Assembly: GCA_902792085.1 (NCBI GenBank)
Contig: CADAYE010000029.1
Coordinates: 1 to 37,850, forward strand
Source of the DNA: an uncultured bacterium
GTDB taxonomy: Bacteria; Cyanobacteriota; Vampirovibrionia; Gastranaerophilales; Gastranaerophilaceae
Length of the DNA stretch: 37,850 nucleotides
Direction of reading: 5' to 3'
Under the pieces are notes generated by a model that ran no database searches, was not told where the DNA came from, and saw only the letters and a program-made list of their open reading frames with translations. A program made the translations under genes and the position numbers. This document shows positions 23,136 through 31,241 of the stretch, one piece after another. How positions within the stretch are numbered: the stretch's first letter is position 1; each line of letters begins with the position of its first letter.

Positions 23136-24006
23136 TCTTAATCTTTTCAATATCGTTAAAGTTAGATGCGTTAGATTTGGATTCGGTATCCCCTAACAAC
23201 ATAATAGCCTTAACTTTTGCCTTTTTACGCTGTGAATCTTTCGGGAAAATTGTGATAGGTTGATGTGCATAACTTCTTATCAAATCTCTTATCTGTTTTT
23301 TATCTTTATCATTCAAATATATTGAAAAAACAAATACATCCTTGATTTCACCTTTATCAGTTACATTGAAAGAATAATAAAACCAAGTTCCCAATCCGTA
23401 AAGGTCAAGACTTTTTATATACATACTGTCATCAAGTATTCTGTTTACGAAATTACTTTTCCATGTACTCCAGTCAATATCCTGATATTTGTACTTATCC
23501 ATATCAGAACGATAGTCTTTATTGCCAAAACCGACATTATAACTGCCAATATCCCCGTTTTCATTATTAAACAAACCGCCCTGATTATTAAAACTTCCGC
23601 CGGTATTATTTAATCCGCCCTGATTACCAAAACCTGTATTTTGGTTATTAAAGTTGCCTGTATTATTTATCCCTCCGCCGGTATTACTTAACCCGCCCTG
23701 ATTACCAAAACCTGTGTTTTGGTTAGTAAAGTTGCCTGTATTATTTACCCCTCCGCCGGTATTAGAGAAATTCCCCTGATTTCCGATATTAGTATTTTGG
23801 TTACTCAAATTACCGGAATTATTAAATCCGACATCAGTATTTGAAAATCCCGTATTACCCTGATTAATAACAATTTGCTGATTACTGACTTTTACTCTTG
23901 AAATTGTCTGCATATCTTTTGCATTAATAACTACAACAGATATGCCGATAAATAAGGCAACACCAAGGATTATAGGTACTTTGGGATTATGTTTTTTACT
24001 TCTCAT
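23125..24006 (-). CDS. Membrane-anchored protein with Asn/Gly/Thr tandem repeats
   Basis: 293 aa. One N-terminal transmembrane segment (about 11-29), then about 110 residues of tandem repeats with a 26-residue unit (NTGGG-(V/I)-NNTGNF-x-NQNTGFGNQGGL-x, seen nearly twice in full with degenerate copies on each side; 78 bp at DNA level, 23575-23850). A folded C-terminal domain (about 170-293) follows: 'YKYQDIDWSTWKSNFVNRIL', 'YYSFNVTDKGEIKDVFVFSI', 'IRSYAHQPITIFPKDSQRKK'. That end is TonB-like in outline (partner-interacting C-terminal domain on a long linker), a tentative suggestion. Last gene of the vWA / FHA-like operon, 16 bp after its neighbour. Confidence 0.75.
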   Translation of the reverse strand: MRSKKHNPKVPIILGVALFIGISVVVINAKDMQTISRVKVSNQQIVINQGNTGFSNTDVGFNNSGNLSNQNTNIGNQGNFSNTGGGVNNTGNFTNQNTGFGNQGGLSNTGGGINNTGNFNNQNTGFGNQGGLNNTGGSFNNQGGLFNNENGDIGSYNVGFGNKDYRSDMDKYKYQDIDWSTWKSNFVNRILDDSMYIKSLDLYGLGTWFYYSFNVTDKGEIKDVFVFSIYLNDKDKKQIRDLIRSYAHQPITIFPKDSQRKKAKVKAIMLLGDTESKSNASNFNDIEKIKIKY

Positions 24007-24022
24007 GTTTAAATCTTAAAGA

Positions 24023-25648
24023 TTAGTCTAATGTTTGGAACACTTCATTGTAATTGTTTATTTTATGCATTGTTCCGCTCAACATCATTGTTTCTGCAAT
24101 CAATAATGCAGTCGGTACAAACGCTGCCATTGAACTGATAAACATACCTGAAATATCTCCGCCGATTTCCTGAATGAAGTATGAAACGTTCATTGTAAAT
24201 TCAATTGCAACGATTACGCAAGCAATAGCCATTGTAATATTCTTTTCTTTATGAAGTCCTTTAATAGCGTCTAAACCAAGAATATTAACACCGTGGCTTG
24301 CATAATCATGGAAACCATCAAATTTGATAATTTCTGATGCCTTAATTTGTTTGCCTATAGTAAATGCTCTTACAAATGAAAAGAATGCAAAAATAATCAA
24401 AAATGTTGCAAGTACAAGGAAAATAGGGCTGAATCTTAAACCTGAAATTCTTATCCATCCTGCTGCTTCAGGGAAACAACTTGCCAAAGTGTTTGATACA
24501 CCATAAGCAAGGAACGGCGCAGTCAGCATACCGATTAAAATTTCACCCGACATTTTTATTTGTGTATTCAAAAGACTATCTTTGATTGAGTCTAATTTAT
24601 TGTCACTTAAACTGTTAATATATTGAGAAATTAAAGAACGATAACCTTTAAGGGTTGTTTCAAAATCTTCTCTGTATTCAACATTCATCAATTGATAATT
24701 TGCAGTTTTCAACTGATATTTGAAATATCCTGATGCGGCAGAAACTATTGCAAGCGCACCGACAAACAGTAAAGATACAAAGATTGATGCAACAAATGCA
24801 ATATCTTTATAGTAGAACAGATTAATTGCATAAATTACAAGCATAAATACGCATGAAGCGTAAACCATAAGTCTTTGTATATCATTATTTTCGCCGTATC
24901 TTTTATTCTGGCTCGATTCAATAAGCGAGAAAACCGATTGTTTCATTGCAAAAGACACCGCAAATACGATAAGTGAAATTGCAATCAAAAAGCCATAATT
25001 TGTTGTTAAATTAAGAACACCTTTACTTGTATCAATAGGCAGGTGCAAAATAAAGTTTGTCATACCAAAAGAACAAATTATTGATAAAACCAAAATTGCA
25101 GCATTTGCGACAAATGAAACTTTGCTTAAAGAAGATATTTGATTTTTGAGAGCCTGAATTTTATATCCGACTTCTTTTACAATAGCAATTCTGTTATTTT
25201 CAATATTTCCGTTAAAAATATCTTTTTTATCTCTGTTTACCATTCTGTTGTTTTGCACTTGAGTTGCCGCCCTTTCAGTTGTTGCAGTTGCAGTTGAAGA
25301 TGCACCTGCTGTTTTTAGTACCGTATTGTCTGTATCAGCTGATACATTCTTGTTTGATTCTATATTAACAACAACCAAAACACTCTCTTTTAACGCAGTA
25401 TGCCCGATAGAAAAATGTCTTGGGACAAGAACTTTTTTGAAAGTTTTATTATTAAACAAAACCTCACTGTTTTCATCTGAATTAACAAGTACATAACTGT
25501 TATATTTTGATGAAAACACCATTTTTACATTTATAACTTCATCAGTTCCGTCAATTAAAAAATCACAGTCAGGGGTTGTACCGATGACTATGTTTTGTTT
25601 ATCTTCAAAAACCTGAGTGTTGCTTCCGAATTTAATTTCTACATTCAT
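24023..25648 (-). CDS. Polytopic membrane protein with N-terminal FHA-like domain
   Basis: 541 aa. Residues 1-95 resemble a forkhead-associated domain (VIGTTPDCDFLI at 21-32; 'FSIGHTAL' near 79-86), but the usual phosphothreonine-binding Arg/Ser/His are not evident. A Thr/Ala linker follows (100-135), then about eight transmembrane segments in two groups (about 175-300 and 370-540) separated by a helical cytoplasmic stretch (310-365, 'YREDFETTLKGYRSLISQYI'). The layout, with a helical insert between membrane blocks, loosely recalls MotA/TolQ-type proteins. Middle gene of the operon, 27 bp after the vWA gene and 16 bp before the repeat protein. Confidence 0.7.
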   Translation of the reverse strand: MNVEIKFGSNTQVFEDKQNIVIGTTPDCDFLIDGTDEVINVKMVFSSKYNSYVLVNSDENSEVLFNNKTFKKVLVPRHFSIGHTALKESVLVVVNIESNKNVSADTDNTVLKTAGASSTATATTERAATQVQNNRMVNRDKKDIFNGNIENNRIAIVKEVGYKIQALKNQISSLSKVSFVANAAILVLSIICSFGMTNFILHLPIDTSKGVLNLTTNYGFLIAISLIVFAVSFAMKQSVFSLIESSQNKRYGENNDIQRLMVYASCVFMLVIYAINLFYYKDIAFVASIFVSLLFVGALAIVSAASGYFKYQLKTANYQLMNVEYREDFETTLKGYRSLISQYINSLSDNKLDSIKDSLLNTQIKMSGEILIGMLTAPFLAYGVSNTLASCFPEAAGWIRISGLRFSPIFLVLATFLIIFAFFSFVRAFTIGKQIKASEIIKFDGFHDYASHGVNILGLDAIKGLHKEKNITMAIACVIVAIEFTMNVSYFIQEIGGDISGMFISSMAAFVPTALLIAETMMLSGTMHKINNYNEVFQTLD

Positions 25649-25675
25649 TTAATTTTTTCTCTCTATTGCAAACTG

Positions 25676-26362
25676 TTATCTGCCAATTGCACCGAGAAAC
25701 TTGCTCAGTACTCTTGCCGCACCTGTTTTGTTACCTATAATAAGTTTGTCTTCTCCCAATACAGGACCTAATTTTTCTTTGACATAATCTAATTTTACAG
25801 GTGAAGCATATAAAAACATCATTGCAAGTTTATCACCTGTTTCTTTTTGAACTTTTTGAACTTCAGACGGGAAAGAATCCCAATGAATTTGGTTTTCATA
25901 TTTCCCTTCATTTTCCAAATCACCCATAACTACAATTGCGGGAATATAACCGTTTTTGTATAAGTTTACTGAATGATTAAATGCTTTCTGAATAGCAAGT
26001 CCGTATGCAGTCCCAAATTCATCACCGTCAATTTTAGTAAATTCTTTGAGGGCTTTGCGAATTTCGGATGTCGATTGCGGAGAACCCTCATAAATAATAT
26101 ATGATTTTTCAGAAACTCGTAAAATCTTGATATGGTCTTCAGGGTCAAGCATCGAACACAACTGCTTTAAAGTCGCTGTTTGTTGCGGTAATTCCTTTGC
26201 ATTTGAAGCCGAAGAATCCACAATAAATATGACCGAAGCTTTATGAAATTCATCAACTTTTACTTTTGATAATCCAAATACCGCAAGCCCTAATGCTAAA
26301 AGTATTACGCCTGCAAATAATAAAATTTTTAATTGTCCGTTGCTTGATTTTCTGTTTCTCAT
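25676..26362 (-). CDS. Membrane-anchored von Willebrand factor A-domain protein
   Basis: 228 aa. One transmembrane helix (about 12-32) anchors a vWA domain (42-225). The metal-site motif DxSxS is present as DSSAS (49-53), with a later 'GTAYGLAIQKAF' (MIDAS Thr region) and 'IPAIVVMGDLEN' (Asp). So the fold should bind a divalent cation and a partner protein. First gene of a tight operon with the FHA-like membrane protein and the repeat protein. vWA plus FHA plus membrane components suggest an envelope complex of unknown purpose. Confidence 0.8.
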   Translation of the reverse strand: MRNRKSSNGQLKILLFAGVILLALGLAVFGLSKVKVDEFHKASVIFIVDSSASNAKELPQQTATLKQLCSMLDPEDHIKILRVSEKSYIIYEGSPQSTSEIRKALKEFTKIDGDEFGTAYGLAIQKAFNHSVNLYKNGYIPAIVVMGDLENEGKYENQIHWDSFPSEVQKVQKETGDKLAMMFLYASPVKLDYVKEKLGPVLGEDKLIIGNKTGAARVLSKFLGAIGR

Positions 26363-26413
26363 AACTATAACTTACCATAAATTTTTAAATTGTGTAATCA
26401 TATAAATAGTTGA

Positions 26414-26459
26414 AGTAAGATAAGTTTGCAAGTTAACAACATATCAAACTTATCTTACT
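26414..26459. terminator. Stable hairpin between rubrerythrin and the vWA gene
   Basis: Perfect 15-bp stem AGTAAGATAAGTTTG (26414-26428) / complement (26445-26459), 16-nt loop. The T-run on the minus strand is poor, so it may act as a partial terminator or an mRNA 3'-end stabiliser for rubrerythrin, whose stop is at 26481. Confidence 0.55.
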
Positions 26460-26480
26460 CATTCTGTTATTTTAAACTTT

Positions 26481-27017
26481 TTATGAAAAATATCTTTTCA
26501 ATAGACCGTCAAAGCCTTTTCCGTGGCGTGCTTCGTCTTTAGCCATTTCGTGAACGGTATCATGGATTGCATCATATCCGAGTTCTTTTGCTCTTTTGGC
26601 AAGTTGTAATTTACCGTCACATGCACCAAATTCTGCTTCAGCACGGAGTTCAAGATTTTTCTTTGTAGAATCTGTCAAAACTTCACCTAATAATTCAGCA
26701 AATTTTGCAGCGTGTTCTGCTTCTTCAAAAGCATATCTTTTGTACGCTTCCGCAACTTCAGGATAACCTTCTCTTTCTGCTACTCTTGACATTGCAAGAT
26801 ACATACCAACTTCAGAACATTCTCCTGCAAAGTTTGCTCTCAAACCTTCCATTACTTGAGCATCTTCAACTTTGCCGTCTCCTACATGATGTTCGCAGGC
26901 ATAAACTTTACCTTCAGAATCAAGTGCTTTAAATGTTGTAGCCCCGCAAATAGGGCATTTATCAGGCATCGTGTCAGATTCTGTTGACCAACCGCATACT
27001 GTACAAATAAATTTCAT
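26481..27017 (-). CDS. Reverse rubrerythrin
   Basis: 178 aa from ATG 27017. The GTG three codons earlier overlaps the AGGTGG Shine-Dalgarno and is unlikely. A rubredoxin-like domain comes first (C5, C8, C21, C24: CTVCGW and CPICGA), then a ferritin-like four-helix domain with di-iron ligands (E-x-F-A-G-E-C region, [28 protein letters not shown]). Rubredoxin-first order is the 'reverse' form known from clostridia, a peroxide-reducing, oxygen-protective enzyme of anaerobes. It has its own upstream region and fits an anaerobic host. Confidence 0.93.
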   Translation of the reverse strand: MKFICTVCGWSTESDTMPDKCPICGATTFKALDSEGKVYACEHHVGDGKVEDAQVMEGLRANFAGECSEVGMYLAMSRVAEREGYPEVAEAYKRYAFEEAEHAAKFAELLGEVLTDSTKKNLELRAEAEFGACDGKLQLAKRAKELGYDAIHDTVHEMAKDEARHGKGFDGLLKRYFS

Positions 27018-27129
27018 AATAACCACCTTTCTTTATAACAGTAAGTATAGCAAAAAAACCGACTTTTGCATAGTGGGAAAAGTAAATTAAAAATTAAAAC
27101 AGTTGATTCTCTTCCCTAAATAAGGGAGA

Positions 27130-27175
27130 AATAAGTTTCCCTCCCTAAATAGGGAGGGATTAAGGGAGGGTTTTA
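27130..27175. repeat. 46-bp direct repeat, copy 1 (left of the DUF559 gene)
   Basis: Identical over 46 bp to 27609-27654. It contains the palindrome CCCTCCCTAAATAGGGAGGG. The stop codon of the DUF559 gene lies inside it (27173-27175). The 27018-27129 gap holds a related, less conserved copy (CTTCCCTAAATAAGGGAG). Confidence 0.9.
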
Positions 27176-27547
27176 GTCTTTAATATTAAAAATCTCTTTT
27201 AGTTTTAAATAAACACCATCTATATCGTTATCAATTTCATTATTCCAAAATCTTATAACTTTATACCCTTTTGACTCAAAATATTTTGTTCTTTCATTAT
27301 CATATGATATATTTTTATTCTCATTATGTTGTCCACCATCAATCTCAACAATTATTTTTTTTACTTTACAAAGAAAATCAACAATATAATTTCCTATAAT
27401 ACATTGTCTTAAAAATCTAAAACCATAAAATTGTCTGTTTCTTATAATTGACCATATTTTCTTTTCTTGCTTTGTCATATTATTTCTTAAGTTTCTTGCA
27501 TTTATTTTTAAATTATCCATATCAATTATTTTACAATAGAAATTCAA
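27173..27547 (-). CDS. DUF559-family endonuclease-like protein
   Basis: 124 aa as read from 27547; an ATG at 27520 (MDNLKINARNLRNN) fits the family start better. The family fold is like the very-short-patch-repair/PD-(D/E)XK nucleases. Blocks seen: 'ARNLRNNMTKQEKKIWSIIR', 'FRFLRQCIIGNYIVDFLCKV' (D), 'KIIVEIDGGQHN' (E-x-D-G-x-x-H) and 'KYFESKGYKVIRFWNNEI'. The predicted active-site acid and Lys/His residues are present. The gene sits between two perfect 46-bp repeats, and in many genomes DUF559 genes are found within such CCCTCCC repeats, so it may be carried as a mobile unit. Confidence 0.88.
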   Translation of the reverse strand: MNFYCKIIDMDNLKINARNLRNNMTKQEKKIWSIIRNRQFYGFRFLRQCIIGNYIVDFLCKVKKIIVEIDGGQHNENKNISYDNERTKYFESKGYKVIRFWNNEIDNDIDGVYLKLKEIFNIKD

Positions 27548-27608
27548 ACCCCACCTACCTCCCCTACCAAGGGGAGGAATTTTTATTCTCTCCCCTGTAC
27601 AGGGTCGG

Positions 27609-27654
27609 AATAAGTTTCCCTCCCTAAATAGGGAGGGATTAAGGGAGGGTTTTA
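27609..27654. repeat. 46-bp direct repeat, copy 2 (right of the DUF559 gene)
   Basis: Second copy, identical to 27130-27175. Between it and the start of the DUF559 gene lies another CCCC/GGGG hairpin (CTCCCCTACCAAGGGGAG, about 27562-27579) and CCCCTGTACAGGG (27592-27604). Confidence 0.9.
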
Positions 27655-27660
27655 ACTAAC

Positions 27661-27690
27661 AAAAAAGACCTGTCTTTATGACAGGTCTTA
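27661..27690 (-). terminator. Terminator of the 527-aa protein gene
   Basis: Stem AAGACCTGTC (27665-27674) / GACAGGTCTT (27680-27689), 5-nt loop, T-run on the minus strand, 22 bp after the stop at 27712. Confidence 0.9.
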
Positions 27691-27711
27691 ATAAGTGTTT
27701 TCATTCATTTC

Positions 27712-29295
27712 TTAAGCATTGAATGTTTTGAATGAAGATTCAACGTTTTTGGATATAACTTTTTTGACTGCATCCATTTCTGTTGAAATAGCATTTTCTT
27801 CGGTATCAAGTTGTTTAAGTTTCAATTCTAATTGTTTATCTTGTTGTTGAACGATTTCAAGTTTTGAGTTGATTTCCTGAATTTTGTGGTCATATTCGTG
27901 TTGTGCGTAGTTGTATTGGTTCATTGCATCGTTATATGCTTCTTCATCTGTTGTTGTAGTTGTTGTCAGGGCATAAGTACGCTCTATTTTATTACCTTGA
28001 TCATCTGTTCCAAGATTGATTGTAATTGCTACATATCTTCCTGATGAATCTTTTTCGACAGTTGCTTCTTTGTGCAAAATTTCTCTTGTTTGTCTTGTTG
28101 AACCAAGCGAATAGCAAGGAATGCTGCCCAAGTTTTTGTTATTGTATTTTTGGCTTTGAGTTAATTCGCTTTCTGCATATAAATATGGTTCATAGTTACC
28201 TGTTGTAGTGTTTTTAATATATCTGATGTAGAAATTACCGTTATCACCGGTTTTTTCTTGAGCCATTTTTAACAAGTACTGTTCATTTTTTAATAATGCC
28301 TGTTGTTGCTCTGCAGAAAGACTTCCTTCATATTCATAGCCCGAGAAATCAGTTACAACAGAGCCTCCTGATGCACGCAGAGATGATTGAGCAACATCTG
28401 CTTCTCCGTCAACAAGTAATCTGTTATATGTAGTTTTTGGCTCATTTGTTGAAGGATCAACCAAATCAATGTATCCGCCGCCGCCATATTCACTGCCATC
28501 GGCATTGGTGAATATATAATATCTTTCAAGGGTACCGCTTTGATTTGGAATTTCAATATATTTTTTGCCACTTGTTGCATCGGTTGCAATAGAATTATCT
28601 ATTTGCCACTGTGTTAAAGGAGCAATAGCATGTTCTACTTCTTTTTTGTAGTAATATTTTCCATCTGTACCCAGTGTTACATCTACAGGAGCATTTGAAT
28701 CAATATATGCTTTGTTTGTAGTTGTATTTATTGTTGCAGTAGAAGGAACTTCAACATCTTCTTCTCTTGTAACAATTTGAACACCGGTTTTGGAATTTGC
28801 CTGATAATATGTTTCTCTGCCATCTGCGGTAGTATATTTATAATATCTGGTTACGGTACTGCCTGATGAAAATGCAGCATTATTAGGAGTGATAAGTCTT
28901 AGTTTTGTAGAACCGATTGAAAATTCAGTCGGATTATCAGGGTTATCAACTTCAACTAAACTTGAAGAGGCAGGAACAATTGCGTAATCATCCTGCCATT
29001 CTTCAACATAATTAACTACATATCTGTTATTTGCTCTGCCATCAGCAGTAGTATCCGGCAATAATGAAATAAGTGTGTTAGTCATCGCACCATCATTAAA
29101 GGTGTAAGAAACTTTTGTATAGTCATCAATTGATGGAGGTGTTGGAACAGCCATATTACACAATTCGCTATAATAACTTGCTGATTCGTTAGACAAGGTT
29201 GTTCTTTGTTGATTAATCTGTTGTCCTTCAAATTCAACATTGTTTTTTCTTGCTGTTAAACTTAAAAATCTTGCTTGTGATGCTGACATTCCCAT
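27712..29295 (-). CDS. Lineage-specific protein, 'MGMSASQARFLSL' type
   Basis: 527 aa, no signal peptide. The N-terminal ~50 residues (MGMSASQARFLSLTARKNNV, then QQINQQRTTLSNES) are amphipathic helix and recur, from memory, in many proteins of Gastranaerophilales. The middle (60-430) is beta-rich, Thr/Tyr-rich and repetitive in style ('YYKYTTADGRETYYQANS', 'RYYIFTNADGSEYGGGGYID'). The C-terminal ~90 residues are a coiled coil ('NQYNYAQHEYDHKIQEINSK', 'VQQQDKQLELKLKQLDTEEN'). The ends-helical, middle-variable plan recalls flagellin and other type III-exported filament proteins, but no flagellar gene is nearby; this is only an architectural comparison. AAGGAAA precedes the ATG; it has its own terminator. 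Confidence 0.75.
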   Translation of the reverse strand: MGMSASQARFLSLTARKNNVEFEGQQINQQRTTLSNESASYYSELCNMAVPTPPSIDDYTKVSYTFNDGAMTNTLISLLPDTTADGRANNRYVVNYVEEWQDDYAIVPASSSLVEVDNPDNPTEFSIGSTKLRLITPNNAAFSSGSTVTRYYKYTTADGRETYYQANSKTGVQIVTREEDVEVPSTATINTTTNKAYIDSNAPVDVTLGTDGKYYYKKEVEHAIAPLTQWQIDNSIATDATSGKKYIEIPNQSGTLERYYIFTNADGSEYGGGGYIDLVDPSTNEPKTTYNRLLVDGEADVAQSSLRASGGSVVTDFSGYEYEGSLSAEQQQALLKNEQYLLKMAQEKTGDNGNFYIRYIKNTTTGNYEPYLYAESELTQSQKYNNKNLGSIPCYSLGSTRQTREILHKEATVEKDSSGRYVAITINLGTDDQGNKIERTYALTTTTTTDEEAYNDAMNQYNYAQHEYDHKIQEINSKLEIVQQQDKQLELKLKQLDTEENAISTEMDAVKKVISKNVESSFKTFNA

Positions 29296-29403
29296 GACAG
29301 TTTTTCCTTTCGTCTTATTCTTTCGTTATTCTTCATGTCGGCAGATGAATGCATGAACTTTAATGTTTTTAGGTATGTTTGTAACATTTCGTTACAATAA
29401 GGA

Positions 29404-29431
29404 TTGAAAAAGGTTAAAAATCAATTATAAT
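29404..29431 (+). promoter_or_regulatory. Promoter of tmRNA
   Basis: TTGAAA (29404-29409), 16-bp spacer, perfect TATAAT (29426-29431). Transcription would begin about 25 nt before the mature tmRNA 5' end at 29463. Confidence 0.8.
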
Positions 29432-29462
29432 GGTATTAATAGTACATTTACATTTTTTATAT

Positions 29463-29858
29463 GGGGACGTTCTGGTATTTGACAGGATGTTTGGTGGTAA
29501 TATGCGGCGGGTCGGAGCGCTGTTCTCCGTCATCAACGAGCAAAACAAATTAAGTGCTAACAATGTAAGAAAAGTAGACTTTGCACAAGCATATGCTTTG
29601 GCAGCGTAGTCTATGATTAGCCACTTATATGGCCCAGCTTGCCGGCTGTATAAGTCCATTATGCAAGCGGCAGTGTATTGATGCAAAGTAGATACATCAA
29701 GACAACTTTGCAAGGTTTAGAGTTTCCTTTAAATAAAACCTTGGGCTGATTTGTATGGTTTAGACATTTTCCTGAATCAGTTGAGCAAAAAATAGCCTAC
29801 ACTCGTAGAAGTATGTTGTCATCCATTTTGGACGTGGGTTCGACTCCCACCGTCTCCA
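29463..29858 (+). ncRNA. ssrA: Transfer-messenger RNA (tmRNA)
   Basis: One-piece tmRNA of about 396 nt; CCA is not encoded. The 5' GGGGACG pairs with CGTCTCC at the 3' end, with one G-U pair. The tRNA-like T-arm is GTGGG-TTCGACT-CCCAC (29834-29850) and the opening GGGGACGTTCTGG matches the usual tmRNA start. The tag reading frame runs 29556-29609: ANNVRKVDFAQAYALAA and a TAG stop. The degradation tag ends in ALAA as expected, and ANN at the start matches cyanobacterial tags. With SmpB it rescues stalled ribosomes. Its 3' end is also copied twice downstream, at 30035 and about 30247. Confidence 0.97.
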
Positions 29859-30050
29859 CTAAAAAAGAGGACAGGTTTACCTTGTCCTCTTTTTTAGTTT
29901 GATGAGTGTTGCGAAGAAAACATTTTTGTGGGTTCGGCGACCTGTGAGCATAGTGCGGAGCATTGAAGGCTTTAAAAATATTTTTTATTAAAGCCTTCAA
30001 GCGAAGTCACGTTTAATGCGAACAGGTCAAGACAACTCCCACCGTCTCCA
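29859..30050 (+). repeat. Downstream unit 1 at the tmRNA 3' end
   Basis: A ~192-bp non-coding unit from the end of tmRNA to a 16-nt exact copy of its 3' terminus (ACTCCCACCGTCTCCA, 30035-30050). Contents: the terminator hairpin, a stretch with 'GTGAGCATAGTGCGGAGC', a 13-bp perfect hairpin (TTGAAGGCTTTAA 29963-29975 / 29988-30000) and CGTTTAATGCGAACAGGTCA before the copied end. Confidence 0.8.
29861..29896 (+). terminator. Terminator of tmRNA
   Basis: Perfect hairpin AAAAAAGAGGACA / TGTCCTCTTTTTT (29861-29873, 29883-29895), starting 2 bp after the tmRNA 3' end. Confidence 0.95.
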
Positions 30051-30259
30051 CCAAAATACAGGATACGCTTGTCGTGTCCTGTATTTTGGTAAGAGTATGA
30101 TATGTGAACGTATGGAGAACCCAACAAACCGAGAGGTTTGTCTGTGGTTCGAGCGGGAGTGAGCCGAGGCTGAAGCAAATTTTGGCTTGTGCCTGATGGC
30201 ACAAAAGCCAAAATGCGTAATGCCGTTTATAGCGAACGAGCAAGATACCCCCACCGTCT
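30051..30259 (+). repeat. Downstream unit 2 at the tmRNA 3' end
   Basis: A second, diverged unit of ~210 bp with the same order of parts: a 13-bp terminator-like hairpin (CCAAAATACAGGA 30051-30063 / 30077-30089), a GAGCGGGAGTGAGCCGAGG stretch, a long nested hairpin (30175-30216, arms GCAAATTTTGGCTT..GTGCC), CGTTTATAGCGAACGAGCAA, then a third copy of the tmRNA end (CCCACCGTCT, 30250-30259). No ORF here is credible. Confidence 0.8.
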
Positions 30260-30277
30260 ATTATATATTACAGTTTT

Positions 30278-30964
30278 TTATTTTGATAATATATCACTTG
30301 CTTTAATATATACAGGAGTATCCAATTTAAATTGAATCTTACTTCCGGCTTTTAATTTATAATTCAAGCCTTTTGCCAATGAACTAATTAATATTCCAAA
30401 ACCTTTGCATGTTCTTGGAACTACAACAAGACCAACAATACTTACTGATTCTATTGCGACTACAGCAACACTTATAATAGAAAATGTTACAACCCCTATA
30501 CCTGCAGGAATAACTCTTAAAGCATTTAAAATTTGAGGAGATTTTAAGTCACTTCCTTTTTTAGGTTCCATTCTCACTGTGTAAGATTGTTCATTTGGAA
30601 AAATAATTTTATCTATAATGATATATGCCCTTGCTCTTTTAAACATAGGTTCACTTTTTTTTATTTTTACAAACTTCCCTGCAAAACGTGTATGCTCCGG
30701 TAAAACCATACCATTAGACGTTGTTACTTTTGAAACCAATGTAAAAAATACTTCATCTTTTAATTTTGTTTCATTTACATCAATATCTGATTCTAATTCA
30801 AGAATAAAAGTACTTTTAGGGCTTAAAAATACTTTTTCTTCTTCAACTGAAGCCGAAAAAACAGGAGAACTCAATTCTTGAGTGTCATTTAATTCCGCAA
30901 ATACAGGTTGTACCGTAATAAAATTTAATAATAAAACCAGTGTTAATAGTATAAACTTTTTCAT
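30278..30964 (-). CDS. Secreted or periplasmic protein of unknown function
   Basis: 228 aa. Signal peptide about 1-23 (MKKFILLTLVLLLNFITVQP, cleavage after VFA). The rest is beta-rich: 'KSTFILELESDIDVNETKLKDEVFFTLV', 'VLPEHTRFAGKFVKIKKSEP', 'AYIIIDKIIFPNEQSYTVRM', then a Gly/Val/Ile-rich hydrophobic stretch (155-185) and 'LKAGSKIQFKLDTPVYI'. The repeated 'LP-x-x-(T/S)-x-F/I-x-G-K' blocks recall the beta domain of TrbI/VirB10-like proteins; weak. GGGGGAT precedes the ATG. Confidence 0.75.
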   Translation of the reverse strand: MKKFILLTLVLLLNFITVQPVFAELNDTQELSSPVFSASVEEEKVFLSPKSTFILELESDIDVNETKLKDEVFFTLVSKVTTSNGMVLPEHTRFAGKFVKIKKSEPMFKRARAYIIIDKIIFPNEQSYTVRMEPKKGSDLKSPQILNALRVIPAGIGVVTFSIISVAVVAIESVSIVGLVVVPRTCKGFGILISSLAKGLNYKLKAGSKIQFKLDTPVYIKASDILSK

Positions 30965-31097
30965 TTAATTATCCCCCAAACAATTCATCATTTTTATATT
31001 ATAAAATACTGAAAAAGTAAAGTTTAAATTTTAAAAACTCTATCTTATAGTTAATTTAGTCTTGTTTCAAATAATAAATGGCAATTATATATTATTT

Positions 31098-31176
31098 ACC
31101 ACAAAATTTTAGCAAAACGAATATCCCTAACGGGGAATCACCCACCCAAATTTCTAAATTTCACATTCTGTTCAAT
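31098..31176 (-). repeat. 79-bp dispersed repeat, copy A
   Basis: Matches the reverse complement of 37772-37850 with only two mismatches over 79 bp. Contains CCCTAACGGGGAATCACCCA. It occupies the middle of the 277-bp gap before the flavodoxin gene, where nothing else but a promoter-like TATAAT (31202-31207) was seen. Confidence 0.9.
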
Positions 31177-31241
31177 TTTTTTCAATTTTTAAAAAATATG
31201 TTATAATTAATATACGATTTATATTTTTTAGGAGAGTTACA

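Noticed and set aside
29414-30254. Several short minus-strand frames over tmRNA and its downstream units
   Set aside because: They lie antisense to a structural RNA and its repeats. Shared peptide motifs such as 'VETVGV' arise only because the DNA repeats; no Shine-Dalgarno.
30035-30259. Second and third tmRNA genes
   Set aside because: Only the last 10-16 nt of tmRNA are copied; there is no tag frame or 5' half.
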